Assembly (NCBI GenBank): GCA_947579665.1
Contig: OX388349.1
Location: forward strand, 69,072,841 to 69,136,840
Direction of reading: 5' to 3'
DNA: 64,000 nucleotides
Source: Sympetrum striolatum
Lineage: Eukaryota; Arthropoda; Insecta; Odonata; Libellulidae
This document shows positions 1-11,630 of the stretch, in pieces. Made by a program: the position numbers and the translations under genes. The notes under the pieces are model-generated. The model made no database searches. It worked only from the letters and a program-made list of their open reading frames with translations, and had not been told where the DNA came from. Every line of letters begins with the position of its first letter. Within the stretch, counting starts at the first letter, position 1.

Positions 1-690
1 ATGTAAAACGCTATGATTCTATCAGTGAATATATATCATAATGAAATCTTCAAACATATGCTAACTATTTAGATTTCATAAACCAAAATCTCCCACATAT
101 TCATGAAGAAATATTTTATTGAAGAAAGATACTGAATTTTTGCAACAAAAAGTCTCTTCATCTGAATTTACGCAATAAATAGTAGTATTTAAAACCCAAA
201 GAGCGTTTTCTTATGATTTATAATATGATTATTTATAAATGATGCAGGAAGTTAGCGTAGGACCAGAAGGTTGTGAATACATTTCGGAACACCTTTTTGT
301 TCCAATTAAAGTTAAAAATATTATAAATAACCTCCTTATAAACTCTCTTAGGGTTAGTGGGCAATATACATATTAAAACATGAAAAAAATGGATAGATCA
401 TAAAAATAACTCAGAACCACTTATGCTAAAAGCACCTGCCCGTCAAAACAAAATTTCTTTAAATAATTTTTTCATCAAGATGCAATATTATGAACTACTC
501 TTTAGTTAGTTCACACCAATATACTATTTAGAAGGTATGAATAAGAAGTAAGAAAGCAAATACCGAAAATTCGCTAAGATATTTTTGATATTGAATGAAA
601 CATGTGAAGACTGAATGTGCGATTAAAGCCATTGAATTAAATATCAGGATAGAGTGGTTATTTTTGACGTTCCACTCAGCTTATGTTAGG
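1..690. repeat. Upstream flank of the A1 block
   Basis: No gene seen. Bases 1-210 are a diverged copy of about 4210-4420, and 240-680 a copy of about 5400-5840. This is the left edge of a tandem duplicon whose next copies start near 4.2 kb and 13.6 kb. Short open frames here are not shared between copies. Confidence 0.7.
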
Positions 691-719
691 ATAGTGGTAT
701 GGACCACATCCTCCTCATC

Positions 720-870
720 CTTCAATTAATTAACTCTGTTTACCTTCCTCGAGGAAACCAAAACTCAAAACTTCCAAAACAAAAAAAAACAACGAGCTGG
801 TGTTAAAAGCATTAATCGCTTACGGCAAAAAACATTTTTCCTATACACTTGGGACTGATTCAGGTTTCAT
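720..870 (+). promoter_or_regulatory. Promoter region of A1 (shared peptide-gene module)
   Basis: TGTTTACC at 737-744, then GAGGAAACCAAAA near 751. One of the two GGAAACC repeats present in A2/A3 is missing. A TTAAAAGC TATA-like element lies near 804. The layout matches the promoters of the other peptide genes here, but the key box is decayed, consistent with the pseudogene downstream. Confidence 0.5.
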
Positions 871-891
871 TGCCTAAAAGAAGTAAACGAG

Positions 892-1006
892 ATGAGCAGG
901 AGGTGCACCAGCTTCTGAGGAGGAATTGGAAGAGAGGTTTCTTCCTTTCATAGTTGGTGGGGTCGCAAAAATTGCAAAGTTCGCTAAGCTTTTCAAAACC
1001 GGTTGA
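892..1006 (+). pseudogene. A1: family A peptide precursor, signal-peptide deletion
   Basis: Family A secreted peptide pseudogene. Compared with A2, a 98-nt block just after the ATG is missing (A2 positions 6085-6182). This removes the signal peptide and most of the acidic propiece and shifts the frame, so translation from the ATG at 892 stops at 916. In the original frame the rest of the coding sequence is undamaged: a PASEEELEER propeptide end, then a 22-residue mature segment (938-1003) beginning FLPFIV, with four Lys, no Cys or acidic residue, a C-terminal Gly, and a TGA at 1004. That is the profile of an amphipathic cationic membrane-active helix, more cationic than A2 or A3. The usual intron donor after the stop is also altered. 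Pseudogene status is clear; the antimicrobial character is inference. Confidence 0.8.
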
Positions 1007-1016
1007 AAACCCTTTC

Positions 1017-1814
1017 TTTCGCGGTCGATAAATAAGGTAGGTATCCGTTGTAACGAGTTTTAATTTAACGAATATGCTATGCTGATTGGCGGAATTCATT
1101 TTGGGAATTCCTTATTTATCCTTCAGACCTAAATTGTTTTCCGTATTCTCAATCTGCTACGCTTGGACCTTTTCCACTCTTGGAATCTATGCGAGGAATT
1201 TTTAAAAATTATTGTCAAACTTTTTCACTCCCTATTTCCTTATATTGTATTGGAATACTGTGAATTTTTGTTTATTTATTTAAATTTATACCTATTTTTC
1301 TTTATTATTTTGTGTCATCACTTATTGAAATGTTAACTTAACTATGCTCATTGATTTATGACAAACATTTACATATTTTCGCATATTTCTTCTCATCATT
1401 TTCATACCACTGTTCCTTGTAAATGCTAAATGCAGTGAATATTTCTTTACTAATTAAACCCTGTTTGGTGTTAATACAATCAAAATTCTTCTAATAATTG
1501 TATTTTTCACATGCTGTCTATTATTCCTTGAAAATATGTATATTAGAATTTATGACGATGAGTTAAATGGAGTAGGTCACTTAAATTACACTCTCGCTCA
1601 AATAAAGACTTGAGAATTTGCTTAGCAAGCCTCTTCGCCAATTTTACATTATATTCTATTGTAGCAAGTGAGTGGCGATGATCGAAGTTGTTAAATCTAT
1701 GGATAGAGTGTGAAGAGAGGTAATAGATCCTTTTCTAAAGATAACGATGTAGTTATCCATACCAATGTCCATCGCTCGTGTATCACTTTAGATATTTGTT
1801 TTTTTATATTTCAG
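1017..1814 (+). other. A1 relic intron
   Basis: Aligns along its length with the A2 and A3 introns and ends in a TTTCAG acceptor at 1810-1814. The donor GTAAGG of A2/A3 reads ATAAGG here, with a possible alternative AAG|GTAGGT at 1034-1042. No open frame is shared with the other copies. Confidence 0.55.
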
Positions 1815-2200
1815 CTTCAATAACGTCATCGAACTGATCATTCTGCTTCTCATGTCATCAGTCTTCAGCCTCGGGAGCATGACTGCAATATTGGCAAAAG
1901 GACCGTTTCTCCGAGAGAGCGATGGAGGATGTTTGAATTCAAAATCAAAAGAAGAAACCATTCTGCAACGCTTTACAAAAGAAAAGGATTAGTGTTTGAT
2001 ATCTGTAGATCATTGAAAAGTGTCAGTAAAAGTGTTACTTTGTGCTCCATCAAGTAGGTAACAAAACTTGAGGAACTTTTTTAGGTGAAAGATTTTGGCC
2101 TTGATTGTTATCTTTCTGGAACTGATTTGATCTGAGAATTGCAAAACATCTTCATCCCAAAATGTAATCAGGGAACTAGAAAGTAACTAATAAGAATCTA
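1815..2200 (+). other. A1 relic 3' exon
   Basis: Starts CTTCAATAACGTCATCG after the acceptor and is far better conserved among A1, A2 and A3 than the intron before it. The AATAAA found at this place in A2 and A3 is AATAAG (about 2189) here. An open frame ending at 1990-1992 is shared with A3 but not A2. Confidence 0.5.
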
Positions 2201-2237
2201 ACTTGTATGCTTAAGAGTCTGATTAACCTTTTCTTAT

Positions 2238-2435
2238 ATTTAAAAATGAATCGCAACAGATGTAGCAATGCGAGTAGGTGGTAACAGATATGCCATCCGA
2301 TTATACTCGGCTGTGTGGGGGAAACTTCAAGGGATCCTGGATAGCCAATTGGGCAGTGCATTCGGCTTTGGTGAAATCGCTGTTAAGATTAGAATACCGG
2401 TGAGAGGTGGGAAATTACATAAGAAGCACTTTATA
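2238..2435. repeat. ~195-bp GC-richer block shared with A2
   Basis: Very similar to 7520-7712 downstream of A2, but absent downstream of A3, where the flanks join near 15715. It is noticeably richer in G and C than its surroundings (for example GGGGGAAACTTCAAGGGATC). It may be a small insertion such as a SINE, or a structured RNA. No coding frame and no clear Pol III boxes were recognised. Confidence 0.4.
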
Positions 2436-2689
2436 CTATACTACTAACACTAGGATTCTGAGATATAAATCATACATAAGATGAATCTTAAATATGTTTA
2501 ACTACAATAATTATGGGAAGTAATATTTCCTCGATTAACAGTTAAAGTCTGACTTGTTTCATGAGAAGCAAATGATTTATTCTAGAAATGATTTTAACAT
2601 ACTTAGTATGACGATATGTCATGAAGTTTTTTTTTTAATTTTATTTAAAAAGCTATTTAGACATTATTATCACTTTAAGAATGATGAAT

Positions 2690-2960
2690 GAACTCTTTTC
2701 CGGTTAACGACTGGCGTAAGTAATGTTTGGGTGCTTAAGAATGTTAAGGATTGAGTATTTTGGTAGCTGCTAGGATGTTGTAATAGCAGTAATTTTCTGT
2801 CAAAAATGGAATGAAAATTTTCTGGGTTCTGTTCTCTATTAGAACTCTTATAACCCGAACTCCTATTTGAACGCTTATATTAACAATCACGCTATAATTT
2901 ATACAGCATTATTTATTTGAAGCAGGTTCAAAAAAAGTTTCACTTCAAACAGTTATGAGT
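2690..2960 (+). pseudogene. Remnant of a family C gene (post-stop region only)
   Basis: Matches the sequence that follows the stop codon of C1 (11747-12000), including a GCGTAAGTA(A)TGTTTGGGTG-like stretch and a TATTTTGGTAGCTGC segment. The coding exon itself is absent. It marks where a family C gene once stood in the first A-C block. Confidence 0.6.
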
Positions 2961-5860
2961 GCAGGCCGTTAAGACTGCGATGGCTTGATAATGTTATAAA
3001 AATGAAACTGATACACAATGTAAGATAAGATAAATTTATTTGCATTGCATATACGGTGGAATTTTTATATTTATGCACTATTTCACTAATTTACTTAGAA
3101 CAAACATGTCAACGTTGACGTAACACTGAGTCCTGTTTATCCTTTATCAGTAATTTAATAGATACCAAATTTGGCAGTAAGTTATTTATTACTCAATACA
3201 CATTGTTATGGCCCTAAACCAAGAATATTCACTTCAATACTAATATAAAAATTATTATACCAAAATTGTGCAATTACTAAAAAAATACTCCACAATACCC
3301 ACAGGAAATATGTATAGGAAAAATACCAATTAATATAAAATATAAGACATATGCTATTTTCCTCTTGAAAAACTTAAATTTTTTTAGCAATAAACCAACG
3401 ATTACCTGATATAATAATTCTCGCAATAGAGTCGGAAGATATACACGATGCATTTTGATTTAAGTTTTTTTAAGATTTGAAGCTTGTAAATCTCATTCTG
3501 CGTCAATCATATGGATAAGGAATTAAGGATGTTCTTGAGTATGTAATACTTAAAAAATATATGAAAAACGACCACAACTGACCAGGTCATTTATAAACAA
3601 TCCGTTGAATTGATAGCAAGAAGCAATTCCTAATAAGCACTACTTTCAAAACCAGTTTATTTCACGAACAATTAGCAAAAAAATACGTTGCTTTCAATGC
3701 AAATTGGCTTCTACGGACGCTTATAAAAATAGGAAAAACTCTCTCAAGTAAACGTATGTTGGACCACAATATTGTTCCCTGGGTATTCTTTCTTAACTGA
3801 AAATTATATATTATCACAAAATTATATTTTGTATTCTACCATTTTTTAACATTGAATTTTGGTTTGCAAAATTTGTGAGCACATTATTTTTGAAATTCGT
3901 ATGAGCTCGTATTACTAAGTTATTTACAATATCGGAATTTCGACAATATATTCTAGCATTTTTCAAAATTCCTGAAATTTGAGCTAAAAAAGATGTTCCA
4001 CGAACAAAATAAAAATATTTCACTTCTTCACTACCTGTACCTAATTTTATTATTAAAAATTTGAAATGAGATCAAACCTGCAGCGATAAAAATTATTTTT
4101 ACTTGCAAATCTATTGGAAGAACTAACTTGTCTTGAGATGACTGAGGAAAGTAAGGGAAAAAAATTAGTTTATAATCATATCAAGGAAGAAATATCACAA
4201 CAATTCAAGTTTGGACGTTTTGCGAAATCTAGTAAGTCTATCAGTGAAAATATATCATAATAAAATCTTGAAACCTTTGGTAACTAATTAGATTTCATAA
4301 ACCAAAATCCCCCAATGATTCATGAAGTAATATTTTGTTGAAGAAAGATCCTGAAATTTTGCAACACAAAGTCTCTTCATCTAAATCTAAGTAATCAATA
4401 ATAGTATGTAAAACCCTTGTATATATTAAGTGCGTAATTAAGAAAACTTTGAAGATTAGTGAATGCAAAAAATAGTAGGAGCCTGGATAATAATCAAGAG
4501 CAAAGATGTTTAATAAAGAAAGTTTTTTTTGGCCTAAAAGTTTTTGTAACAATAACACTCTAGTCGGAACGTCGGAACAACGAGTACGCTTTGATAAGAT
4601 GCCTTGTGGACATTGAAACTGTAGAATAGCTTATTGTAAAAGATACCACGATTACATTTGAACTCTTGCTTATGTACTAAACCCCAAACTATAAAATTCT
4701 AAGGAGCTTTTCATTTCATATGTGTAATATTACCTAGAAGCGAATGCCCAAGATCTAACTGCAGTTAGATTACAGCGGGGTTATCTTCGTGATTTCATAA
4801 TGATTTCAATTAAATTGAGATAACCCTATTGAATTTCAGTCGCAAATTAAGATAATGAAAATAAAAGCAAACATGCATATTTCAGACAAAACCACTCAGA
4901 AAGATTTAGATATAAAATAAATACATCGCTGGCCATCGGTATATCATTTTTTCAGAGTTAAGAAGCAAATGTGAGAGGTGTTTTACGATTTCATATGGCC
5001 AAAAACGTATTTTCCTTGTCAAATATCGTTTCACATTACTAGTTATATGAATAAGGTATCTAAAAGAGTGATATACTATAATTATTCATGCAATTATTGA
5101 GAATAATTTCCAAGTAATTATGATGATTTTCGATGATATTTTTCTTAAATGTCCACTGAATATCGCTTAAATTATTATTCCTACTGAAACTTCACTAAAC
5201 AAATTGAGAAATTAATAAAATTAAAAATTAACAAACAAAACGGTATTTAAAGTTGTTTGGGTATTCAATTAGGTTTTTCACATCTTCTCAGAAATATGAT
5301 TTATCAATTTATAAATTCAAGTGGAATAATTTAAATTTTTTTACAATTTTTGTCGTCATTCAAGACGTTCGGATTAACTATTAAAGTTTTATTATTTGTA
5401 TGAAAATGATGCAGCAAGTAGGTGTAAGGCCAGTAGATTTTGATTACATTTCGGAACATATTTTCGTTCCAGTTAAAGTTAAAATTACTATAATTAACCT
5501 CCTTATAAACTAACTTAAAGGTTAGTGGTCAATATACATATTAAAACATGAAGAAAATGCATAGATGATAAACATCACCCAGAACCACTAATACTAAAAA
5601 CACTTGCCCATCAACAGAACATTTCTTTACGTTATTTCTTCATCAATATGCAATATTTAAACTAATCCTTAGTTAGCCCACACCAAAGTACCGATCACAT
5701 TATTCAGAAGGAATGAATAAGAAGAAAGAAAGGAAATAATGAAAATCCACTAAAATTATCACTGATATTGAATGAAACAAACAACGAAGAAGGCATGCGT
5801 GATTTAACGCCATGGAGTTAAATATCACAATAGAGTTTTTTTTGAGGTTCCACACAACTT
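2960..5860. repeat. Duplicated spacer between A1 and A2 blocks
   Basis: 2960-4200 aligns with 11990-13400. 4210-5840 aligns with 1-680 and, in its later part, with the sequence before A3 (about 13650-14050). No coding sequence, RNA gene or other distinct element was recognised. Open frames here are short and not preserved between copies. Confidence 0.6.
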
Positions 5861-5904
5861 TTAGATAGTTTTATGGACCACATCCTTTACATCCTTCAAT
5901 TAGT

Positions 5905-6045
5905 TAACTCTGTTTACCTTCCTCGAGGAAACCGGAAACCAAAACTCAAAATTTCCACACCAAAGAAGAGCGAAAACAATGACCTGGTGTTAAAAGCATT
6001 AATCGCTTACGGCAAAGAAGCATTCATCATTTTACACTTGGGACT
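5905..6045 (+). promoter_or_regulatory. A2 promoter, shared module
   Basis: TGTTTACC 5911-5918 (a forkhead-type core), CGGAAACCAA 5933-5942 with an extra AGGAAACC just upstream, and GAAAACAATG near 5972. A TTAAAAGC TATA-like box lies near 5990. The ATG follows at 6081. This segment is nearly identical to the A3 promoter, while the introns differ by roughly a fifth. Confidence 0.6.
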
Positions 6046-6080
6046 GATTCAGGTTTCGTTGCCTAAAAGAAGTAAACGAG

Positions 6081-6281
6081 ATGAAGTTTGCCCTAGCTAT
6101 TGCGTTGATGTTTGCTGTGCTCTCTGTCGCACTGTCGAGACCCCTGGAAGAAGCTGAAGATGAAGTTGGAGATTCTGGTGTAGCAGGAGGTCCACCAGCT
6201 TCTGGGGATGAATTGGAAGAGAGGTGGTTGCCGTTTGCTACTTTGCTTCTGGGCCTTAATCTTATAGCAGAAGGCCGTTAA
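6081..6281 (+). CDS. A2: family A secreted peptide precursor
   Basis: 66-residue precursor. The signal peptide MKFALAIALMFAVLSVALS is followed by an acidic Glu/Asp-rich propiece (about residues 20-48) ending in ELEER. The Arg fits the processing-quadruplet rule known from spider venom precursors (Glu at -2 to -4, Arg at -1). The predicted mature peptide is WLPFATLLLGLNLIAEGR, 18 residues, hydrophobic, close to neutral and Cys-free. The start is the first ATG after a conserved 5' leader. A family-type promoter lies 150 bp upstream and a splice donor (CAAA|GTAAGG, 6301) 19 nt past the stop. It forms a co-oriented pair with A3: signal and propiece are nearly identical, mature parts unrelated. 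Secretion is well supported. A venom or antimicrobial role is inference, and weaker than for family B because the peptide lacks positive charge. Confidence 0.75.
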   Translation: MKFALAIALMFAVLSVALSRPLEEAEDEVGDSGVAGGPPASGDELEERWLPFATLLLGLNLIAEGR

Positions 6282-6300
6282 AAACCGTTTCTTCCGCAAA

Positions 6301-7089
6301 GTAAGGTGGGTATCTCTCGTTACGACTTTAATTACAAGAATGTGCTATGTTGACTGGTGGAATTAATTTCACCAATTCCTTATTTATTCTTCCACAGAAA
6401 ATTGTTATCCGTAATCTCATCCTGCCACGCTTGGACCTTTTCCAATCGTGGAATATAAGTAATTTTTTTATTTTTGGCAAACAAATTATCTCCTTGTTTC
6501 GTTTTATTGTAATGGATAGCTGTGAATTTTGTTTATTTATTTACATTTATTTACATTTATTTATATTTTTCATTATTATTATGTATCATCACTTATGGAT
6601 ATGTAAACTTGACTATGCTCATTGATTTACGACAAATATTTATATATTTTCACATATTTCTTCTCATCATTTTCATACCCCCGTTCCATGTAAATGCTTT
6701 CTGCAGTGGATATGTTTTTACTAATTAAACCTTGTTTGGTAGTTATACAATCAATATTCATCTAATAATTGTATTTTTTACATGCTGTCTGATATTTCTT
6801 GAAAATAAGTATTTTAGAATTTATGAGGAAGAGTTAAATGGAGTAGGTCACTAAAAATTAAATCAAAAACGGATGAAGACTTGTTAATTTGCTTTGCAAG
6901 CCTCATCGCAAATCTTACATTATATTCTTTTGTAGCACATGTGTGGCGATGATTGAAGTTGTAAAATTTATGGATACGGTGTGAAGAAATGGAATAGACT
7001 CCTCTCTTCAGATCTCGAAAAGTTTTGAATACCAATGTCCATCGCTCGTGTATCCCATTAGTTATTTGTTTTTCTTTTTTTACTTTCAG
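6301..7089 (+). other. A2 intron (in the 3' UTR)
   Basis: GTAAGG donor at 6301 and TTACTTTCAG acceptor ending at 7089; 789 nt, close to the 793 nt of A3. It is AT-rich and clearly more diverged from A3 than either the exon before or the exon after it. No gene seen inside. Confidence 0.6.
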
Positions 7090-7470
7090 CTTCAATAACC
7101 TCATCGAACTGATCCCTCTGCTTCCCATATCATCAGTCTTCTGCCTCAGGAATATGACTGCAATATTGGCAAAAGGTCCGTTTCTCCGAGAGAGCGATGG
7201 AGGATGTTTGAATTCACAATGAAAAGAAGAAACCATTCTGCAACGCTTTACCGAAGACAAGGATTAGTGTTTAATATCTGTAGATCATTGAATAGAGTCG
7301 GAAAAAGTGTTACTTTGTGCTTCATCTAGAAGGTAAAACACTTGAGGAACTTTTTTGGTGGCTAAGGATTTTGACCTTTATTGCTTTCTTTCTGGAACTG
7401 ATTTGATATGAGAATTGTTAAACATCATCCCAAAATGTAATCAGACAACATGAAGCTTACTAATAAAAAT
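7090..7470 (+). other. A2 3' exon (probable 3' UTR)
   Basis: Begins CTTCAATAACCTCATCG, about 94% identical to the A3 exon over its first 250 nt, with AATAAA at 7462-7467 as the likely poly(A) signal. The forward frame open in A1 and A3 is broken by TGA here. A reverse-strand frame is open in all three copies. UTR is the simplest reading. Confidence 0.55.
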
Positions 7471-7519
7471 CTAACCTGTATACTTAAGAGTCTGATTAAC
7501 CTTTTCTTATATTTAAAAA

Positions 7520-7712
7520 CGAATCGCAACAGATGTAGCAATGCGAGTAGGTGGTAACAGATATGCCATCCGATTATACTCGATTGTGTGAGGGAAACTT
7601 CAAGGGATCCTGGATAGCCAATTGGGCAGTGCTTTCGGCTTTAGTGAAATCACTGTTAAAGTTAGAATGCCGGTGAGAGGTGGGAAATTACCTATGAAGC
7701 ACTTTATACTAT
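7520..7712. repeat. ~195-bp GC-richer block, second copy
   Basis: Second copy of the block at 2238-2435, about 94% identical, lying just past the A2 poly(A) signal. It is absent downstream of A3. Confidence 0.4.
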
Positions 7713-7991
7713 ACTACTAACACTAAGAGTCTGAGATATAAATCATACATAAGATGTATCTTAAATATGTTTAACTACAATAATTATGAGGAGTAATATT
7801 TCCTCGATTAACAGTGAAAGTCTGACTTGTTTGATGAGAAGCAGATGATTTATTCTAGAAATGATTTTAACATACTTATTATTAGTATGACGATATATCA
7901 TGAAGTTTTTTTTTAGATTTTATTTAAAAAGCAATTCAGACATTATTATCACTATAAGAATGATGAAATCTTCTATCTTCATAGCTTCATA

Positions 7992-8022
7992 GCTAGCTCC
8001 CTCTAATTTAGAGGGAGCTAGC
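7992..8022. repeat. 31-bp near-perfect palindrome
   Basis: Arms GCTAGCTCCCTCTAA and TTAGAGGGAGCTAGC around one base. Only the right arm is present in the paralogous copy near 16025, so the palindrome is specific to this copy. It could form a hairpin or cruciform. Confidence 0.7.
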
Positions 8023-9900
8023 ATCAGAAAAGATAGAGAAATATTGCTATAATGTCTAAAGCATTGACAAAATTCTTTACAATGAACTAAAGTAATAGCC
8101 CTTAAAATGAGGTAAATATTACTGAAATTATATATCAGTTTTTGATGATAATAAAATCCTAATTGAGGTTCAAGCAGGGGTGGATCAACAACTTTCTTTT
8201 GGATTTCTATAAATCAGGATTGTTTGTGACGATGCAAGGGAGAACATTCAAAATTCAGTTATTGAATCAAACATGCAAGTTACAGTTAATATTATGTCAT
8301 ATTTACAAATTAGTAAGGTCTTACAGAAGGATATTTAATGATTCCGCATTTTCGTTTTGATTAATTTACTTCGAACTAATTTCTTAAGGAAGAAATTGGG
8401 TAAAGTCTTTGGTTCAAGGGGCTCTTGAAGTCCGTCTTTTATCCCAAGGCACAAAATGGAGGATATTATTAAACAATATATACCACAACATTGAAAGGGC
8501 AATTGAGGTAACATTAAAATCAATTCGAATACCAATATATCAAGTAGACGTAATGGAAGACAACATGCTTAGGTTTGCATTAATGTTTCATTAAGTTCTT
8601 GAACGAAATTAAGTTCTCTTATGCATTTTGTCTTGCACGTACATTCATTTATCTGAAGTGAATCAACATACTCAGCCGAAACGACAAAGATAATAAAATA
8701 AAAAGGCGAATCGTGCCTTTTTTAAATGACTTCCACCCTGAACGGAGATATATTTCTATGGACTGATAACCATATAAAGAACGTTTTGCTCAATATAATT
8801 ACTTGATAGGATAATAAAACTTAATTGATAATATATCTCCTTTTTAATGCAATTAGTGGCAAACAAGTAAGATACGTCCCCGATAATTCCTCATACCTTT
8901 TGATTCCCGGGTAAGCTAAGTTTTGATTTCGCAGAGAGTATTATAAAAATATAAACAAGCTCTTTGTCGTATCCATTTGATTATATTATTTTATTCCACA
9001 ATACCGCCTAAGTTAGTATCGAGGTCAGCTGGAGACGTCAACTTACGTAACAATTGATTAAAACTATATTTCTACGCCTCGATACAATAAACTCAACTAC
9101 ACAAAATAAAAAACATGCAAAAATAAAAAAAAATATAAAAAACTGCAAAACAATAAATATTGAATACATAAATGAATCATTAAAGAACACACAACTCTGT
9201 GAAATTGCTATGAGTTGAATATGAATTTTAAATAAAAGCAAGATGAACTTGAAGCAGAATGTACATGACATGTCTTGTTTCATCATTCAAATTTTACAGG
9301 GCTCCTGATATGTCTTCACGTCTATTGTAGAGGCCACGTGTCACACGAAGCTCTCAGCGTACATCACCCTAACAGGCGATTCACTACCTGTCTCGCATAT
9401 TTAGAAAATCGGTTCCGCTAAATCACCATAATCAGGTACAACTATTGGAAAGGCGATTTTTTATCCTTTCTCGGCACAAATGGCTTCCTTCTAAGATAAA
9501 TATAGCCTCTTCACACAACTAAACCAAATTGTTAGAGGAGATTGAAACGATGTATACAAAATACATGCAATCGGGATCAAATTCCACTAATTTGCATACT
9601 TATACGAAGTTCTTATGGTTTTGCCTATTACAATTCTTTGAGTTTTTAGATATCGTGCGCGTGATGCTAGAGGATTATATTTAAATAAAATAAAAAGAGC
9701 AAGGAGTTTTAAAACGTTCTTCTCCGCTCTTTCTTGATTATTTTCATGACTGTACCGTAAAAATAGAAAGACTCATACAACGTAAATACGTACTCATTGA
9801 ATACTGAGTTTTTCTTCAATGCAACGTATGTAAATGGTAATAATACAAGCTATAGCAAATACCATACACAGGAAATTTTCCGTAGGATGATTTTGGTACC
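8023..9900. repeat. Duplicated spacer between A2 and D1
   Basis: Aligns with 16020-17780 downstream of A3, with frequent indels. 9300-9800 is matched at 17270-17770 and in part at 17770-18250 and 19540-19780. Open frames (for example 9038-9286 reverse) do not carry over between copies. The site GAGGATTATATTTAAAT near 9670 is the uninterrupted version of the Helitron H1 insertion site. Confidence 0.55.
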
Positions 9901-9934
9901 AGAAGCATCCATCATATAGATTGTAATAAAGGTA

Positions 9935-10020
9935 TTTTCTGTCTTTTGGAAGCGGAAACCAACGCCACATCCCAAGAAAAACAAGAAGAATGAAAGGGAA
10001 TTAGGCCTTTAAATACAGCC
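9935..10020 (+). promoter_or_regulatory. D1 promoter, shared module
   Basis: CGGAAACCAA at 9953-9962, AAGAAAAACAAG about 9974-9985, and a TTTAAATA TATA-like box near 10008. Almost identical to the D2 promoter, but the TGTTTCC box is weaker here (TATTTTC). Confidence 0.5.
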
Positions 10021-10107
10021 GTATCATCCGTGGATTATCAACCACTTCTTCATAACCCCGTCAGGTTGACCATTGCTTAGAACCTTCAGCTGCGAATTTT
10101 AGGCAAG

Positions 10108-10130
10108 ATGAGAATTCTTCCAATCTTCGC
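10108..10130 (+). pseudogene. D1: family D gene cut off by a LINE
   Basis: The leader and first eight codons (MRILPIFA) match D2 (MRALPIFA). After 10130 the match stops and LINE-derived sequence begins. Only promoter, 5' leader and the first part of the signal peptide remain, so this is a dead 5' fragment of the Tyr-Gln-Pro-Lys repeat gene. Confidence 0.75.
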
Positions 10131-11006
10131 TACCAATGGAGAAGATTGTGAGTTATGGAGTGAAAGCTGAATTTTACATAATAATAAGGCAGAAGAAGAG
10201 GTAATAATTAAGAAAAATGCATTTTATGGAGTTCCAGATGACTTAGCGATGAGAGATGAGATATGTGGTGATTATAACATAACTCTGAGTGTAAATAGAA
10301 GTAATGAAGGGACGGAGGGAAGAAAACTAGAGGAAAGATGCGAGAGTATTAAAAGGGAGAGAGAAATGGGAAGGCACTTGAGGACTGAAGATATAACGTT
10401 AAAAGCAGACGCCGCTAATGGGAGAATAAATAGGAAGGATGCTTCATTAGATTTTTGCAGGTAAACTGCAGAAGGTTAATCAATAGTGTTTGAATTCCAG
10501 TCTCTAATTGAACTTCACGACCCCGATATAGTAATTTGCACTGAGACTTGGTTGAGGGATGAAATACCGGACAACAAAATCTTTACTACGACGTATCATA
10601 ATTTTAGAAGTGTAGAATAAATAGATAGACTCTCCAAAGGGGGAGTGGTATGCATATGTGTCAATAAAGAGCTTGAAAGCAAAATCAAATGTTTTGTCAG
10701 GAGCATGAGATTCTCTGTGTAGATATTAGGAGCCGAAGAGGGATAAAGCTTGAGGTTATTGCTGCATACAGACCTCCCTGCCACGACATGGGGATAATGG
10801 AAAGGACAATTGAAATGTCGAATGACGGTATAGGAAAAAATAGACCATTAGTCGTAGCAAGTGACCTGAACCTGCCTCACGTGGACTGGGAAGGATTTGT
10901 TTCAACGGGGGGTGAGAGCCAAAGAAGTGTAAACAACTTAATAGGCAATCATTACATTAATAAGGATGTTTTCTATGTTACAAAAAATCTTCACCTGAAT
11001 AGGTAA
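10131..11006 (+). mobile_element. LINE fragment: apurinic-type endonuclease domain
   Basis: Broken open frames encode the N-terminal endonuclease of a CR1/Jockey-class non-LTR retrotransposon. HDPDIVICTETWL (about 10516-10554) and later ASDLNLPHVDWEG (about 10858-10896) are the family's DI..TETWL and GDFN.P.I.W-type motifs. In the second, the usual Gly-Asp-Phe is Ser-Asp-Leu. Several frameshifts and stops lie between, so the copy is inactive. The reverse transcriptase part and 3' end are missing. It replaces the body of D1 and abuts the family C block at about 11007. Confidence 0.75.
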
Positions 11007-11454
11007 ATAACAGGAAAATACGTTCGGAAAACATAGATTAAATGAAACTGCTTTTGCTATTTGAACTACTAAATTTACCTTTCTTACTTCTTTTATTTTT
11101 GATTGATAGTTTCCACACACTTCTAGAGATTAAAGAAATTGAATGATACGCGATGCTAAAAATATATAGTAGGGATAATCGGAAGATTTTTTAAAAATCG
11201 AAATGTAAATCTAAACAAATAAAACAATATTTAAATTGAATATTTAAAATTAAAAAAACATTACATTTGCATTTTCTCTGCCAAAAGACAACGAAAGAAA
11301 ATAATGTCTATCAAATTATGGTAGCTGTACCAAGCCAATGTTAATAATTTTAACGCTCATTAATTTTCAATATTAGGTAATTTTTAGGAATAGAAAGCAG
11401 CACTCTCATATTTTTCGTAATTTTAGCTCTAAGGTGACCGCATCCATATTAAAT

Positions 11455-11560
11455 GACGATGTTTACGTATCCTCAAAACGGAAACCAAAGCCAACCGCAT
11501 TTTAAGAAAAAACAAACCAAAAAACAGTATCCAAGCCCTAAAAAATATATTTCCATTAAT
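11455..11560 (+). promoter_or_regulatory. C1 promoter, shared module
   Basis: TGTTTACG 11460-11467, CGGAAACCAAAG 11479-11490, AAGAAAAAACAA about 11503, and a TATA-like AAAAATATAT about 11540. Spacing is the same as in the other family C promoters. Confidence 0.55.
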
Positions 11561-11630
11561 CTTGCATCGTGATATTGGCCGTTCAGTCTGTAACAGAAAC
11601 AGCGATTTCTCTCGATGGAGCTTAAGCAAT

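Noticed and set aside
5873..6157. 94-codon frame over the A2 promoter and start, nearly identical at 14058-14342 and ending in a Cys-rich stretch
   Set aside because: It runs through promoter boxes and 5' leader and overlaps the signal peptide in another frame. Its conservation is explained by conservation of the promoter and of the A coding sequence; it has no signal peptide or domain.
6814..7260. 148-codon reverse frame over the A2 3' exon
   Set aside because: The long version exists only in A2. Only the part over the conserved exon is shared, so it is listed as an open question rather than annotated as a gene.
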